Part shown: piece after piece, positions 12,541-24,330 of the stretch
Numbering within the stretch: position 1 is the stretch's first letter
How the letters are laid out: each line of letters opens with the position of its first letter
Source: Lumbricus rubellus
Taxonomy: Eukaryota; Annelida; Clitellata; Crassiclitellata; Lumbricidae
DNA: 64,000 nt
Reading direction: 5' to 3'
NCBI GenBank assembly: GCA_945859605.1
Contig: OX243818.1
Span: 38,581,750-38,645,749 of the forward strand
The notes under the pieces: model-generated
The model's input: only the letters and a program-made list of their open reading frames with translations
Databases searched by the model: none
What the model was told of the DNA's origin: nothing
Program-made: the position numbers and the translations under genes

Positions 12541-12706
12541 GTATTCCTTAAGAAGTGCACATGTGCTCCAATCGCTAAAATTTTCGATTATTCTGGTAAC
12601 TAAGACCGCAAGTATTGAAACGCACCTATTCCCATTTTTCGGAATTGTTCCGACGATTTTATATTAATTTTATAAAATGTATAGAAAATCCTATGTTAAA
12701 ACTAGC

Positions 12707-13095
12707 GGTAAACGTGGACTTTAGCGTCGTAAATTATTCGCCATTACATGGGTTTCAGCGTTGGTCTAATACAAGTCCGATTGACGAAAATAATTCTTTC
12801 TAAATAGAAGTCGGATTGATGAAAGTAATTTCTATTGAGATAGAAGAGGCATTAATGAAAACAATCTTTCTGAAATTGAAGCTGGATTGATTAACAATAA
12901 TTTTAAATTAAATAAAAGTTATTTTGATAAAAAATATTTACTGACGAATTAGAAGCGGGATTTATCAAACTAATTATTGCCTAAACAGAAGCTGGATCGA
13001 TTGAAAGGATTCTCGCCAAACTAGAAGTTGGATGGATTAAAAATAACAATGGTGCAACGAACGAATAATTTACGACGCTAAAGTCCACGTTTACC
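12707..13095 (+). mobile_element. TIR element, GGTAAACGTG family, copy 1
   Basis: About 38-bp inverted ends: GGTAAACGTGGACTTTAGCG (12707) and CGCTAAAGTCCACGTTTACC (to 13095). The interior is a run of GAAGTCGGATTGATGAAA-type repeats, the same core motif class as the foldback elements. Flanks AAACTAGC and AAACTGGT match only partly. Confidence 0.75.
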
Positions 13096-14302
13096 AAACT
13101 GGTAGCGCACGCTCGACCGTTATATTTACACACATAATTTCAATGTCGTGTGTGCCCGTGACGTCGCGACATTTGTGTATAAATATGCCTTTAATCTTAT
13201 TTTTATACTTTGAATACAATACGATACAGCTGAAAGTTGATAATGCGCTCCTTACATTTGCTCAGAAGTGCACATTGAAGTTTGGCAGACAATAGTATTG
13301 ATAACTACAGGTAGACTGGAAAATGTAAAGTTTTCAGTTTATATGATAGTCTCACTAAGAGAATTATGAGCATGAGGAGGCAGATAGTTTCAGATGAATG
13401 GACCAGCAAATGTGAAAGAACGCTGATCAAAGACAAGACGTATACCAGGAACACCATAATTTCCAGCTAATGCTGACCAAAGAGAAGATCAACCTTTATC
13501 AGATTTCAATGTGTGACTATAGGAGATGAGTAGGGTGGTAGATGATCTGTGCATACTTTGTGCATGAAGAGTTCCAGCTTGCAGTGAATACGCTCACAAA
13601 CAGAAAACCAGTGTAAAGAACGAAGAACAGATCGTGTGATGTGGTCTCGGTAAGAGAGCCCAAGACACAGTCCTGCCGCTTGATTCTTGTTAGAGGAATT
13701 TCTCCCGACGGACATCAGACCGATAGATGTCGTCGGACATAGTTATTTCTATGCACTAAATATTCTTCATGATTTACCATTTTTGTGGCATTATTTTGGT
13801 CCTTGTTGGTTAATTCACCGCACAACGTTTGGTACGCCTATCTGGTATTTATTGTGTGTTTTTTATGAGCTGCAATCTGTATTCCGGCGTACAAGACACC
13901 ATTTAGAATGACTAATCAATGGGTAATTATTGCATACAGTTCTTGCTACAAAATTTGTTGGTCATGTTATGATTTTTGGTCACTTATGGTAATGAACCGT
14001 CATACATGTACATGTCACGAAAAATTTCATACCAGACAGAAACATTTACAATGCCACCATTTCAACAGCCGTTTCGCATTGTATAAGGCAGGGTGAGAAA
14101 TGCCGGGGGTTTCAACACCCCCAGTCTTTCTTAAGCCCCACAGTAAAGTCTGTTTTTCCCACTCCGATTCCAAGTGGATAATGGTCCAAACCCTCCAGTT
14201 ATTTTTCCACAATTCTTAAACTGCTATAAGGCTAACCGGTTATGCAAGATTTCCTACAAGATAGGCCTACAACAGTTCAAAGAACATGCCATAGTCCTGA
14301 CT
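13096..14302. other. Gene-free stretch
   Basis: No supported gene. About 14091-14220 (CCGGGGGTTTCAACACCCCCAG...AGTTATTTTTCCACAATTCT) recurs at 57845-57957 and 59570-59700 as a short dispersed repeat. The remainder shows nothing recognisable. Confidence 0.45.
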
Positions 14303-14866
14303 GGTGTCACGACAACTGGTCTACAGACAACTCGTCTAACGACAAGTGGTCTCCAGACAATTCGTCTACGACAACTGGTCTACGACAACTCGTCTACAAA
14401 CTACTCCAGCTTCTATTTCACCTATATAAAACCTTCATCCAGCTTTCATTTCAAATATAAAGATACATTCATCCATCTTTCATTTCTCAAACGTTTTATC
14501 ATTAATCCAGCTTCTATTTCAGATCTATAAATTCCTTCATGCAGCCTCCATTTCTTTAGCGTTTTCCGTCAATCCAGCTCCTATTTCAGATCTATAAATA
14601 CCTTGATCCAGCTTCTATTTCGTAAGCGTGTTTTGGTCAATCCCGTTTCTATTTCACCTACATAGAAACGAAAAAGAATCTGGATGAAGGTATCTTTATA
14701 CTTAAAATGGAAGCTGGATGAATGTTTATGTTGGTGAAATAGAAGCTGGAGTAGTTTGTAGACGAATTGTCGTAGACCAGTTGTCGTAGACCAGTTATCG
14801 TAGACGAATTGTCTGGAGACCACTTGTCGTTAGACGAGTTCTCTGTAGACCAGTTGTCGTGGAACC
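14303..14866 (-). mobile_element. Foldback element FB3
   Basis: Reverse orientation: the left end is GGTGTCACGACAACTGG and the right end is CCAGTTGTCGTGGAACC. Both arms carry 12- to 15-bp units (ACGACAACTGGTCT). The core is ATCCAGCTTCTATTTC repeats. A 9-bp target duplication with one mismatch flanks it: GTCCTGACT (14294-14302) and GTCCTGAAT (14867-14875). It is a close relative of FB10. Confidence 0.88.
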
Positions 14867-14875
14867 GTCCTGAAT

Positions 14876-16000
14876 ACACGTTTATCCATCGGACTGGAAA
14901 AATGACGTCCGCATTTAATATAAGTAGATTAAGAAGATGCTATGCGCTAATGTCTTAATGAATGACAATAAAAAAAATACATGTACAACCGTATCAAATC
15001 AAAAACTATAAAATATAAAATTCCAGAATCTTCCGACAGTCTATAAAACTAATACACAACTGATGGCTTCGTAAACTGTATGGCTCTGCAGAGGAATTGA
15101 TGTCCACGTTGTTGAATTCAAGAGTAAACAGCAAACGTTCTCACAGAACGGAATGCTATATACCATGTTCAGGGGCGTTGATACAAAATTTCACTTTGAT
15201 CTGCAGCAAATCTGTAGTGTTTTCAGTGACGCAAAGAAAAAAGGCAAGTCTTTCGACACCTGAGACACGATGTAGGCCTACTTAATGGTAGGAAACTTGT
15301 GCACACCAGCCATAAGAATTCTTGATCCATAATTATTTTGTAATTAAAAATGATACCCAGTAATAACTTCTCTCCATCTCGACAATAATACCACATGTAT
15401 TTTCAAAAAGTCAAACTTATGTGTCTTAATCTCTAACTGCATGTTAGAGATTGGACGAATAAGAAACAGGCACAGGTCAAGAAAATAATTCCCCAGGTGA
15501 AGACATGAATAGCAAGAATGTTCTAGAAATTCCTCTTCACTTTGAGAGATTTCACCACATACATGTACTTCACATCCAAATGCTTTTCACGAAACGGGTT
15601 TGTTACCTTCGATGGTTTGAGTTTGTTAATGGAAGGTAATTCGCCAAGAGTAATTTGTGCAAGAGGACTTGTAGTAGGCCTACATTACTATGGTGAGGAT
15701 GCATGTTTCTTGAAAAACGCTCATTTGGTTCATCAAAACAGCCGGCACTAGGTATATTTAATGTTATAATTGGAGAAGATAGGTTAGCTGTAATTGACTC
15801 GCTGTCCATTTTCACATCCAGTGACTGTTCCTGCAATAAGTTGAAACAACTCGGCTGAAAAACTGTTCTGGTATTTTGCCTTCTTTCAAATGGGATAATC
15901 TGCATTAAATTTTATTCATACATCCATTTTGAGTCAATCTTTTATTACATAGTGTTCTCGATAGATTGTTTCTGAACACATAGCCTACATCACATATGTA
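14876..16000. other. Gene-free stretch downstream of ZNF-A
   Basis: No supported gene. The end nearest 16000 is likely the 3' region of the minus-strand gene ZNF-A. After its TAG stop (16082-16084) the same frame still reads a finger-like RCPLCQKLFAVFNDLKSH, so the coding region once extended to about 16000. Confidence 0.45.
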
Positions 16001-16081
16001 TGATTTCTCTAGAGTATAAGCCATCAAATGACTCTTAAGATCATTAAAAACTGCAAATAATTTCTGACACAACGGGCATCT

Positions 16082-17874
16082 CTATGGCTTCTCGCCAGTA
16101 TGGGTTCTCATGTATCTTTGCAAATGATATTTTCTGACAAATGATTTCTGACATAAATCACATTTGTTTGGTTTTTCTCCAGTATGTCTTCTCAGATGGT
16201 CCTTCAGCTCACGAAGTTGAGAATATGATGTCTGACATAATTCACATTTGTGTGGCTTCTCTCCAGTATGGACTCTTGTGTGCATTTTGAGATGACTGCC
16301 CTTGCGAAATAATTTGTCACATAACTCACATTTATATGGTTTTTCTCCAGTATGGGTCCTCGTGTGGACCTTCAGAGTACTACGCTCAACAAAGGATTTC
16401 TGACAAAGCTGACATTTGTATGGCTTCTCTCCAGTATGTGTTCTCACGTGGCTTTTCAGATGAGAACTCTCCAAAAATTGTTTCTGACAAAGCTGACATT
16501 TGTATGGCCTTTCCCCTGTGTGGGTTCTAATGTGGCACTTCAGACTTACAGAATAAGTAAATGATTTCTGACATAACTGGCAAATGTATGGCTTCTCACC
16601 AGTATGGGTTCGCTGGTGGGTCTTCAAACCACTAACTTGTGTAAACGATTTCTGACACACATGACATTTATGTGGCTTTTCACCAGCATGGGCCCCCATG
16701 TGGTGTTTAAGATCTCTGACTTGCGAAAATGATTTCTGACATAAGTGACACTTGTGTGGACTCTCTCCATCATGGGTTCTCATATGTCTTTTCAGAACAC
16801 TGGACTTGACAAATGATTTCTGGCATAAGTCACATTTGTATGGCCTCTCTCCAGTATGGGTTCTAATGTGAACCTTCAGGGTACTACACTCGGCAAATGA
16901 TTTCTGACAAAGCTGACATTTGTATGGTTTTTCTCCAGTATGTTGTGTTCTTGTATGGCTTTTCAGATGAGAAGCATGTGAAAATGATCGCTGACAAATC
17001 TGACATTTGTATGTCTTCTCTCCAGTATGTTGTGTTCTTGTATGGCTTTTCAGATGAGAAGCACGTGAAAATGATTTCTGACAAAGCTGACATTTGTATG
17101 GTTTCTCTCCAGTATGTTGTGTTCTTGTATGGCTTTTCAGATGAGAAGCACGTGAAAATGATCGCTGACAAAGCTGACATGTGTATGTCTTCTCTCCAGT
17201 ATGGGATCTCATGTGGCACTTCAGACTTACCGCATGTGCAAATGACATATTACATAATTGACAAATGTGTGGTTTTTCGCCAGAATGGGTTCGTATGTGA
17301 ACTTTCAGAATACCATGTTGGGAAAAAGGTTTCTGACACATGTGACATTTATGTGGCTTTTGACCAACATGGGCATCCATGTGGTGTTTCAAATCACTGA
17401 CTCGCAAAAATGATTTCCGACATAAGTGACACTTGTAAGGTTTCTCTCCAATATGGGTTCTCATATGTCTTTTCAGAACACTGGACTTGACAAATGATTT
17501 CTGGCATAAGTCACATTTGTATGGCCTCTCTCCAGTATGGGTTCTAATGTGAACCTTCAGGGTACTACACTCGGCAAAGGATTTCTGACAAAGCTGACAT
17601 TTATATGGCTTCTCTCCAGTATGTGTTCTCATGTGGTTTTTCATATGAGAACTTTGTGAAAATGATTTCTGACAGATCTGACATTTGTATGGCTTTTCTC
17701 CTGTGTGGGATCTCATGTGGTACTTCAGACTTAGCGCATGTGCAAATGACATATGACATAATTGACAAGTGTATGGTGTTTCTCCAGAATGGGTTCGCAT
17801 GTGGACTTTCAGAGCACCATGTTGGGCAAAAGATTTCTGACATAGGTCACATTTGTATGGCTTCTCGCCAGTAT
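16082..17874 (-). pseudogene. ZNF-A, 3' half: C2H2 zinc-finger array cut off by a transposon
   Basis: About 21 tandem C2H2 fingers (CxxC...HxxxH) joined by HTGEKPYKC linkers, so a nucleic-acid-binding nuclear protein. It has no start of its own: the frame begins at the border of the foldback element at 17884-19482 and continues the array of the 5' half. Removing the element plus one 9-bp duplication joins 21397-19483 to 17874-16082 in one frame of 1236 codons. Fingers 4-5 and 12-13 are near-identical (AECSTLK, VKSSVLK), and the surrounding fingers also match, which shows an internal block duplication. Three fingers have an extra residue before the last His (HTRTQH). The array ends at TAG where a Tyr codon is expected, and one more finger-like unit follows it. 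Severed from its promoter, this half is probably unexpressed. Confidence 0.85.
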
Positions 17875-19491
17875 GGATTCTCACGAAGCAGGACGTTTTG
17901 GCGCCGCCGTTTTGGCGCCGGACGTTTTGGCGCCGGACGTTTTGGCGCCGGAATTTTTGTCACCCTCATTCTAGAGTATAAAATTATGATATTGTAGGTA
18001 ATTGTAGGAGGTTCATTTACGCACATTTTGAGATAAATATTGTAATGATATTCCACGCCGTTCAAAAGTTATGCCCGAAATAGCTCAGAATGCATGTTCG
18101 ACATACATTCCCCACGTGATCTGAAAGGGTCAATTGCTGGTCCAATAAGTATCTTTATACCTGAAATAGAAGATGGACTGATGAAAATGTGCTGCAATAA
18201 ATAGAAGCTGGATTGACGAAATCAGCGCTTGAGAAATGGAAGCTGGATGAAGGTATTTTATGGCTGAGATAGAAGCTGGAATGACGAACTTAACAATTGA
18301 GAAATGGAAGCTGGATGAAGGTTTTTTGTGGCTGAAATACAAGCTGGATTGACGAAAATGTGCTGCAATAAATTGAAGCTGGATTGACGAAGTTAGCGCG
18401 TGAGAAGCGGAAGCTGGATGAAGGTATTTTATGGCTGAAATAGAAGCTGGATTGACGAAATTAGCGCTTGAGAAGTAGAAATTAGATGAAGATATTTTAG
18501 AAAATGTTTTTGATTAAATTGGAGCTGGATGGAAGCAAATGTTTGTTTTAAATTGGAGCTGGATGGAAGAAAATGTTTGTCTTAAATTGGAGCTGGATGG
18601 ATAAAAATGTTCTTAAATCAATTGGGGTTGGATGGAACGAAATGTTCTTGCTTAAATTGGAGCTGGATCGATAAATATGTTGTGGATTTATTGGAGTTGG
18701 ATGGATGAAAATGTCATCCAGCTACCATTTTTTAAGCGCTAAGTTCGTCAATCCAGCTTCTATTTTTGCCATGGAATACCTTCATCCAGCTTCCATTTCT
18801 CAATCGTTAGGTTCGTCAATCCAGCTTCTATTTCAGCCATAAAATACCTTCATCCAACTTCCACTTCTCAAGCACTAATTCTGTCAATCCAGCTTCTAAT
18901 TAAGACACAGAAATACCTTCATCCAGCTTCCATTTCTCAAGCGTTAAGTTCGTCAATCCAGCTTCTATTTCAGCCATAAAACACCTTCATCCAGCCTCCA
19001 TTTCTCAATCGTTTTTCATTAATCCACGGCCTCCATTTCGAATATAATAATACCTTAAACCAGCTCCCATTTCAGATAATTATAATATACCTTGATCCAG
19101 CTTCCATTTCTTAAGCGTTTATCATTAATCCCGCTTCTATTTAAGATAGAAAAATACCTGAATCCATTTTCCTTTTAAGATATAAAAATAACTTAATCCC
19201 GCAAGAACATTTTCATCAATCCAGCTCCAATTCACGCAACAAAAAGCCGTAAATTGATTGGTTCACTTTACATTTCAGCAAGGATTTCTTCAATTTTTTT
19301 CACGCGTCGTGTAAACTGAACCGGAAATAGACTGCTAAACGCAATTGTTATAGCGCAATGGCAGCGCCAAAACGGCGGCGCCAAAACGGCGGCGCCAAAA
19401 CGGCGGCGCCAAAACGGCGGCGCCAAAACAGCGGCGCCAAAACGGTCGCGCCAAAACGGCGGCGCCAAAACGTCACGTACCGGGATTCTCA
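17875..19491. mobile_element. Foldback element FB13 (GGCGCC arms) with 9-bp TSD
   Basis: The outer arms are tandem units of about 15 bp unlike those of FB1-FB11: GACGTTTTGGCGCCG (17891-17952) and its inverse on the right (about 19368-19475, seven to eight units). The inner part is one large hairpin. 18160-18700 repeats GAAGCTGGATTGACGAA and 18715-19240 repeats the reverse ATCCAGCTTCTATTTC, the same core as the other foldback elements. The exact duplication GGATTCTCA lies at 17875-17883 and 19483-19491. No ORF is supported in it. Arm units leak into the frame of ZNF-A as an LAPPFW repeat. Confidence 0.9.
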
Positions 19492-21397
19492 TGTGGACTT
19501 TCAGAAAACTTCCTTGAACAAATGATTTCTGACATTTTTCACATTTGAATTGTTTTTCTCCAGTATGGGTGCTCAAGTGTATCTTCAGACTGGCAAGTTG
19601 TATAAATGATTTCTGACAGAAATGACAAATATATGGTTTTTCTCCAGTATGGGTTCGCATGTGGACTTTCAGGGGAGGATGCTTGGCAAAAGCCTTTGGG
19701 CAAAGCAGACATCTGAATGGCATCTCACTAATATGGGTTCTTATGCAGACTTTTAGGTGACAGTCCTGTGAAGATGATTTCTGACTTAACTCGGGACCAC
19801 ATAGCTTTTGTGCATTATTGACTTGAATCATATCACTAACCACTTCGAATGATTTATGGTCCAAGTGACATTTTGGTGGCTTTCCGCCAGTATGGGTTTT
19901 CATGTGTCTTTTCAGAACACTACCTTTGACAAATGATTTCTGACATAATTCACATTTGTATGGTTTCTCCCCAGTATGGGTTCTAATGTGGACCTTCAGA
20001 GTACTGTGTTCCGCAAAAGATTTATGACAAACCTGACATTCGTATGGTTTCTCTCCAGTATGTGTTCTCATATGTCTTTTCAGGTGAGCAACTTGCAAAA
20101 ATGATTTCTGACATAAATCACATTTGTTTGGTTTGTTACCGGTGTGGGCGTTCATGTGACACTTGAGACTTGCAGCATGTATAAATGATTTCTGACATAA
20201 TTGACAAACATAAGGTCTTTCTTCAGAATGGATTCGCAGGTGACGCTTCACATCACTAACTTTTAGAAATGATTTCTGACACAAGTCACATTTATGTGGC
20301 TTCTCCACAGAATGGGTTTTCATGTGGTTTCTCAGTTCACTAACTTCTGAAAATGATTTCTTGCACAAGAGACATTCATGTGGCCTTTCTCCAGTATGCT
20401 TTCTCATGTGATTCTCTAGATAGCAAGCATAAAAAAATGATTTCTGACATACTTGACAAGTGTGTTGCTGTTCACCAGTATGGTTTCGCATGTGGTGTCT
20501 CATATCAGTAACTCGTACAAATGACTTCTCACATAAGTCGCATTTATGTGACTTTTCTACAGAATGGGTTCTCATGTGGCCCCTCAGGTAACTGACTTGT
20601 GAAAATGATTTCTTGCATAAGAGACATTCATGCGGTTTTTCACCAGTATGGGTGCTCATGTGACGCAGCAGATTGCTAGCACGTGCAAATGGTTTCTGAC
20701 ATGATGGACAAATGTAAGGCTTATCTCCAGTATGGGCTCTCATGTGATCCTTAAGAGTATTAAGTTGCACAAACGTTTTCTGACATAAGTTGCATTTGTA
20801 GAGCTTTACCGCAGTATGAGTTCGCGAGTGGACCTTTAGAGTACCCAGTTGTGCAAACGATTTCTGACATAATTGACATTTGTGTGGTTTTTCTCCAGTA
20901 TGCGTTTTAATGTGGTCTTTAAGAGTACCAAGTTGTGCAAACGACTTCTCACAAAACTTACATTTGTGTGGTTTTACTCCCGTATGAATTTTCATATGGT
21001 CCTTAAGAGTACCAAGTTGTGAAAATGATTTCTGACAAGAATTACATTTGTGCGGCTTTTCTCCAGTATGGGTTCTAATGTGTTCCTTAAGAGTACCACG
21101 TTGTGCGAATGACTTCTGACATAAATGACACTTGTACGGCTGTTCTCCAGTATGAGTTTTAATATGGTCCTTAAGAGTACCAAGGTGTGTAAACGACTTC
21201 TGACATATGTGACATTTGAGCAACCTTTTCCCAGTATATACTCTATCCTGATTCAGCAGATAACCGTGTTGTGCTTCTGAGTTCTGACGTAACTGGTATT
21301 CCTCTGACTTTTCTTCAGCATCAGTTTGGAAATTGATAGTTTGATCCTGGCCAACAATAGATTCCCTGCAATGACGCTTAAAAGTGCTTGCTGGCAT
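19483..21397 (-). pseudogene. ZNF-A, 5' half: C2H2 zinc-finger array
   Basis: The ATG chosen is 21397 (context GCCATGC), the first in frame. An acceptor-like TTTTCTTAAAG lies about 30 bp upstream, so an untranslated first exon is likely. After some 65 linker residues come about 19 good C2H2 fingers plus two degenerate ones near the end (one reads KCHLDHKSF, one CGPELSQKS). Linkers are mostly HTGEKP, some changed (HSVEKP, HTAVKL). The frame runs past the last normal finger (SFLKVHMRI) into the foldback arm and would add a meaningless AAVLAPPFWRR-type tail to about 19268. A truncated 19-finger protein with that tail could still be made. The family is usually DNA-binding; the target is unknown. 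Confidence 0.85.
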
Positions 21398-21961
21398 GGC
21401 AATAGCAAATGCAGTTTTCACCAGTCTTTAAGAAAAGATATTTGTCTTTAATGCATTCGATTGATTGTTTTTGGCTTCTGAAAAGTGATTGGACCGTCTG
21501 AAGTGTTAATGGGAATATGATGACATACGTTGCAGAGAAGACACCTGTAGAAAAGAAAAGCAATTTTGGAGACAAGTATAGCTTCAGCGAACCAAGTTCA
21601 TGATTCAAGGATAAAGATTTCAGACTAATAAGTTAGATGAAAGGTCTTCATTAGGAAATGCATTGAGAATCGTTCGATCGCTAAGAACTGCTGTGCATGA
21701 TAGTAGATTGGTCTTATAAATATAAACCTGGACTTGCCTTTCTCAGAAGTAGAGTGACAGAAGTCAGAAGAACGTTTTAACTGTCTAAATCAAAGTGACT
21801 AATAGAAAGAAAAAGTGCAAGGGAAATGCAAAGTGAAGTGAGAGCAGAGATTTGGAGTTTGAGCTCTTTGGTGGCTACAAAAACAAGAGCACATGCTGTG
21901 TTGGTGAAGCTAACATTTGTAAACATGCAAAAAGACATGAGGTTAGGTAGTTATAGGATTC
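21398..21961. other. Upstream region of ZNF-A
   Basis: No ORF supported. It is likely the promoter, 5' UTR and first intron of the minus-strand gene ZNF-A; I cannot place a TATA box or first exon with confidence. Confidence 0.35.
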
Positions 21962-22042
21962 TTAACCCCTTTAGCGGTCGACTGGCCAATAATTGTATAC
22001 AAAATCGACGATTATAATCTGGGTTGCCGCTAAAGGGATTAA
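21962..22042. mobile_element. 81-bp piggyBac-type MITE
   Basis: TTAA at 21962-21965 and 22039-22042 brackets inverted ends CCCCTTTAGCGG and CCGCTAAAGGGA. It is far too short to code and is essentially two ends and a 50-bp spacer. Confidence 0.7.
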
Positions 22043-22136
22043 GCAGTGAAATGAGTATTGATCTATTATATTATCAAAACATTTGATAACTAAATGGTAG
22101 AAGGAACATAACTGCTTATTTTAGACTGCAGTTTTT

Positions 22137-22500
22137 TTTTTATCCGACCACCAAGACACCAAAAACTAACGTTGCAGCGTTGTTATCTTTAACAAAACCA
22201 ACTGATAATTTGCCGAGAATTCTTTTAATCGATCCAGCTTCTGGTTAGGCAAGAATTTGTTCGATAAATCCCGCTTCTATTTCGTTAGCAAATATTTTCA
22301 TCAATTTTTCATTGAAAATTAATGTTCATCAATCCAGCTTCAATTTCAGCAGAATGACTGCACTAACTCAAAAACTAACCCTAACCGACCCTCACGACGC
22401 CTAACCTGAGCCCTAACCGACCCTCAACGGTAAAATCCCAGTTCTATTTTGTCAGGAAATATTTTTCGTCGAATTTTAAATTTTTTGTGGTCGTATAAAA
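22137..22500. mobile_element. TIR element, TTTTAT(C)CGACCAC ends
   Basis: Left TTTTTATCCGACCACCAAGA, right TTTTTTGTGGTCGTATAAAA. The interior carries AATCGATCCAGCTTCTG and ATCCCGCTTCTATTTCG repeats (foldback core class) and a telomere-like block at 22377-22435. A sister copy is at 33161-33532. Confidence 0.55.
22377..22435 (+). repeat. Telomere-like dispersed repeat
   Basis: CTAACCCTAACCGACCCTCA, then CGACGCCTAACCTGAGCCCT, then another CTAACCGACCCTCA. Matching blocks are at 27476-27745 (inverted), 33387-33452, 35174-35240, 43808-43913 and 44333-44456. It is not a plain TTAGGG array. Confidence 0.75.
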
Positions 22501-22505
22501 CAAGT

Positions 22506-23509
22506 ACCTTAATAACTGGTAGTCTGGTACTCTTTTATCCAGCGCCAGTTTTTCAAGAATTTTTCATCGATCCCACTTTTATTTAAGTACAAATATTTTA
22601 TTCAATCCGACTTCCATTTAGAGAGAATTTTTTGATCTCGATTATCAACAGATAAGCAACCAAGAAAAACCTAGTCATACCTGAATTTGTAAATTAACAC
22701 CACATGTTAGCAGTAAAGTTGCTTTACACTCACGTGCTCACTTTTGCCTAACACTATTGTAAAATTGGCGCTGGATCGAAATCTGCCTAAACGCAAAAGC
22801 AAGTGGATTTCTTCACTTGTTGCTTGTGCCATCTAACGAGTAATATCGAATTCATTGTACCATGTAGGCCACCACATATCACCCGTTATAGTCGGGCTGC
22901 GGAAGCTTTCGACCCGGAAAAAATTGGCAACAAGCTGGAAATAGAATAAAATTAAAGATCAGATAATTATAATACTAGAAAATGGTCCCCAGCCTCTCAA
23001 ATCTGAAGGGAATTTATTTTATTAGAGAAATTTGAAGGCATAAAATCGCAATGCTATTTCAGCGCTGTACCTCGGACATTTTTGTTTCACTATTACCGTC
23101 CCAATCACTTATTGATAAACAAGTCAGGTTGCGGAGCCCTGAAAAATTGACAATAAGCTGTTTTCCCATAAAATGTTTTATATATAGATTGAAAGTAAAT
23201 TATCCACATAATATTATAGGTCAAAATCACGCTAGTCAGTGTTTTTAACGAGCCGAATAGTGCATGTAGGCCATGACTGCGGCAGCGCATGTTCGCCGAT
23301 AGGCCTACTATACCTGGGAATACAGCAAATATCTTTGGACTAGTCACCTTGATGTCTCGCGCGACATTTGCTGTACTCTCCTGAGATCCACACTTTGCCT
23401 GGGATCTGCCAAAAATGCGGTCACAGATAAACAGTACTATCGGTTGTGTAATTTTAAAGCAGCTAATTTATTTCTATACTAATAATTATAATAATAGTAA
23501 TAATAATAC
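22506..23509. other. Gene-free stretch
   Basis: No gene. 22985-23050 (GGTCCCCAGCCTCTCAAATC...) recurs inverted at 26980-27040 (...AGATCTCAGGGGCTGGGGACC), so the two sites bracket 4 kb with an inverted repeat. Confidence 0.45.
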
Positions 23510-23647
23510 CATAATTATGCTGGGACAAATGGATGAAATATTAAGGGAAGGGCTTGAATGCATCCTTAACTTCAGTTTGAACAAGCATTAATGGATACAA
23601 GCTTCACTCCCCATTTCGAGATCTGGGTTTGTCCCAGCATAATTATG
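23510..23647. repeat. Short inverted-repeat element
   Basis: 20-bp exact inverted ends: CATAATTATGCTGGGACAAA (23510-23529) and TTTGTCCCAGCATAATTATG (23628-23647). Confidence 0.6.
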
Positions 23648-23779
23648 AGTGTCTTCCACTTTGGAACTTCAGTCTGCCATTTTGACCAAATGCACCACTG
23701 TCCCAGATGCTTATGGTACAATGAGGAGGTGATAGTGGCACAACATGACACTCTGCCAGGCATCATAGATCCTCTGCCA

Positions 23780-24330
23780 GCTAAACAGTGTGCAAAGCCG
23801 CGTGCATGGGACAGGCCTTTAGTATAGGGACAACCGGACAAAATGCCAATTTTGGCCTCTATGACCAATCGTTTTGGTCGGTTTAGACTGGCTGGTGCCA
23901 GTTTTCTCATTTGGGAGATTGGCTAACTGCCCTCACATACACTTCTTGTGCTCTGCATGAACAATGAGACAGTGCTAGTTGGACTTTGGTTGGTCCTTGA
24001 CCTCTGTCTTCCTCACATGTGTCGATGTGGAGATGCTGTTGGATCAAGTGGTCGCCATGGGGTGATTTGTAGGCGATCAGAGGGACATTCCATCCAACAT
24101 GATACCATTAATGACATAATTAGCCATTCGCTTCAAAGTGAGGATATATCAAGCAGAAAAGAGCCAGCGAATCTCATGCAGACCGATGGCAAACGACCCG
24201 GCAGTGCCATACTGGTTCCGTGGTCTGCTGGCGAATACATGACCTGGGATGCAATAGTGGTTCACACTTGTATGCTTCATACCTATAATCTCAGACAGCT
24301 ATTTCGGCAGGTTCTGCAGACTGCAGCTGA
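23780..24330 (+). pseudogene. Decayed retroelement ORF fragment (C-terminal region)
   Basis: An open stretch (23948-24445) reads PHMCRCGDAVGSSGRHGVIC, RRSEGHSIQHDTINDIISHS, then DGKRPGSAILVPWSAGEYMTWDA. The order CxCG...GRHGxxCRRSEG...H..xNDxI...DGKRPD...PW..G....WD is one I know from the region after the reverse transcriptase in mobile-element polymerase ORFs of many invertebrates. Just upstream, AKPRAWDRPLV is followed by in-frame stops, so the copy is dead and lacks the polymerase proper. The family name is from memory and not verified. Confidence 0.55.

Noticed and set aside
16884..17400. Plus-strand and shifted-frame ORFs across ZNF-A
   Set aside because: Period-84 shadows of the zinc-finger repeat; only the minus-strand frame shows CxxC...HxxxH.
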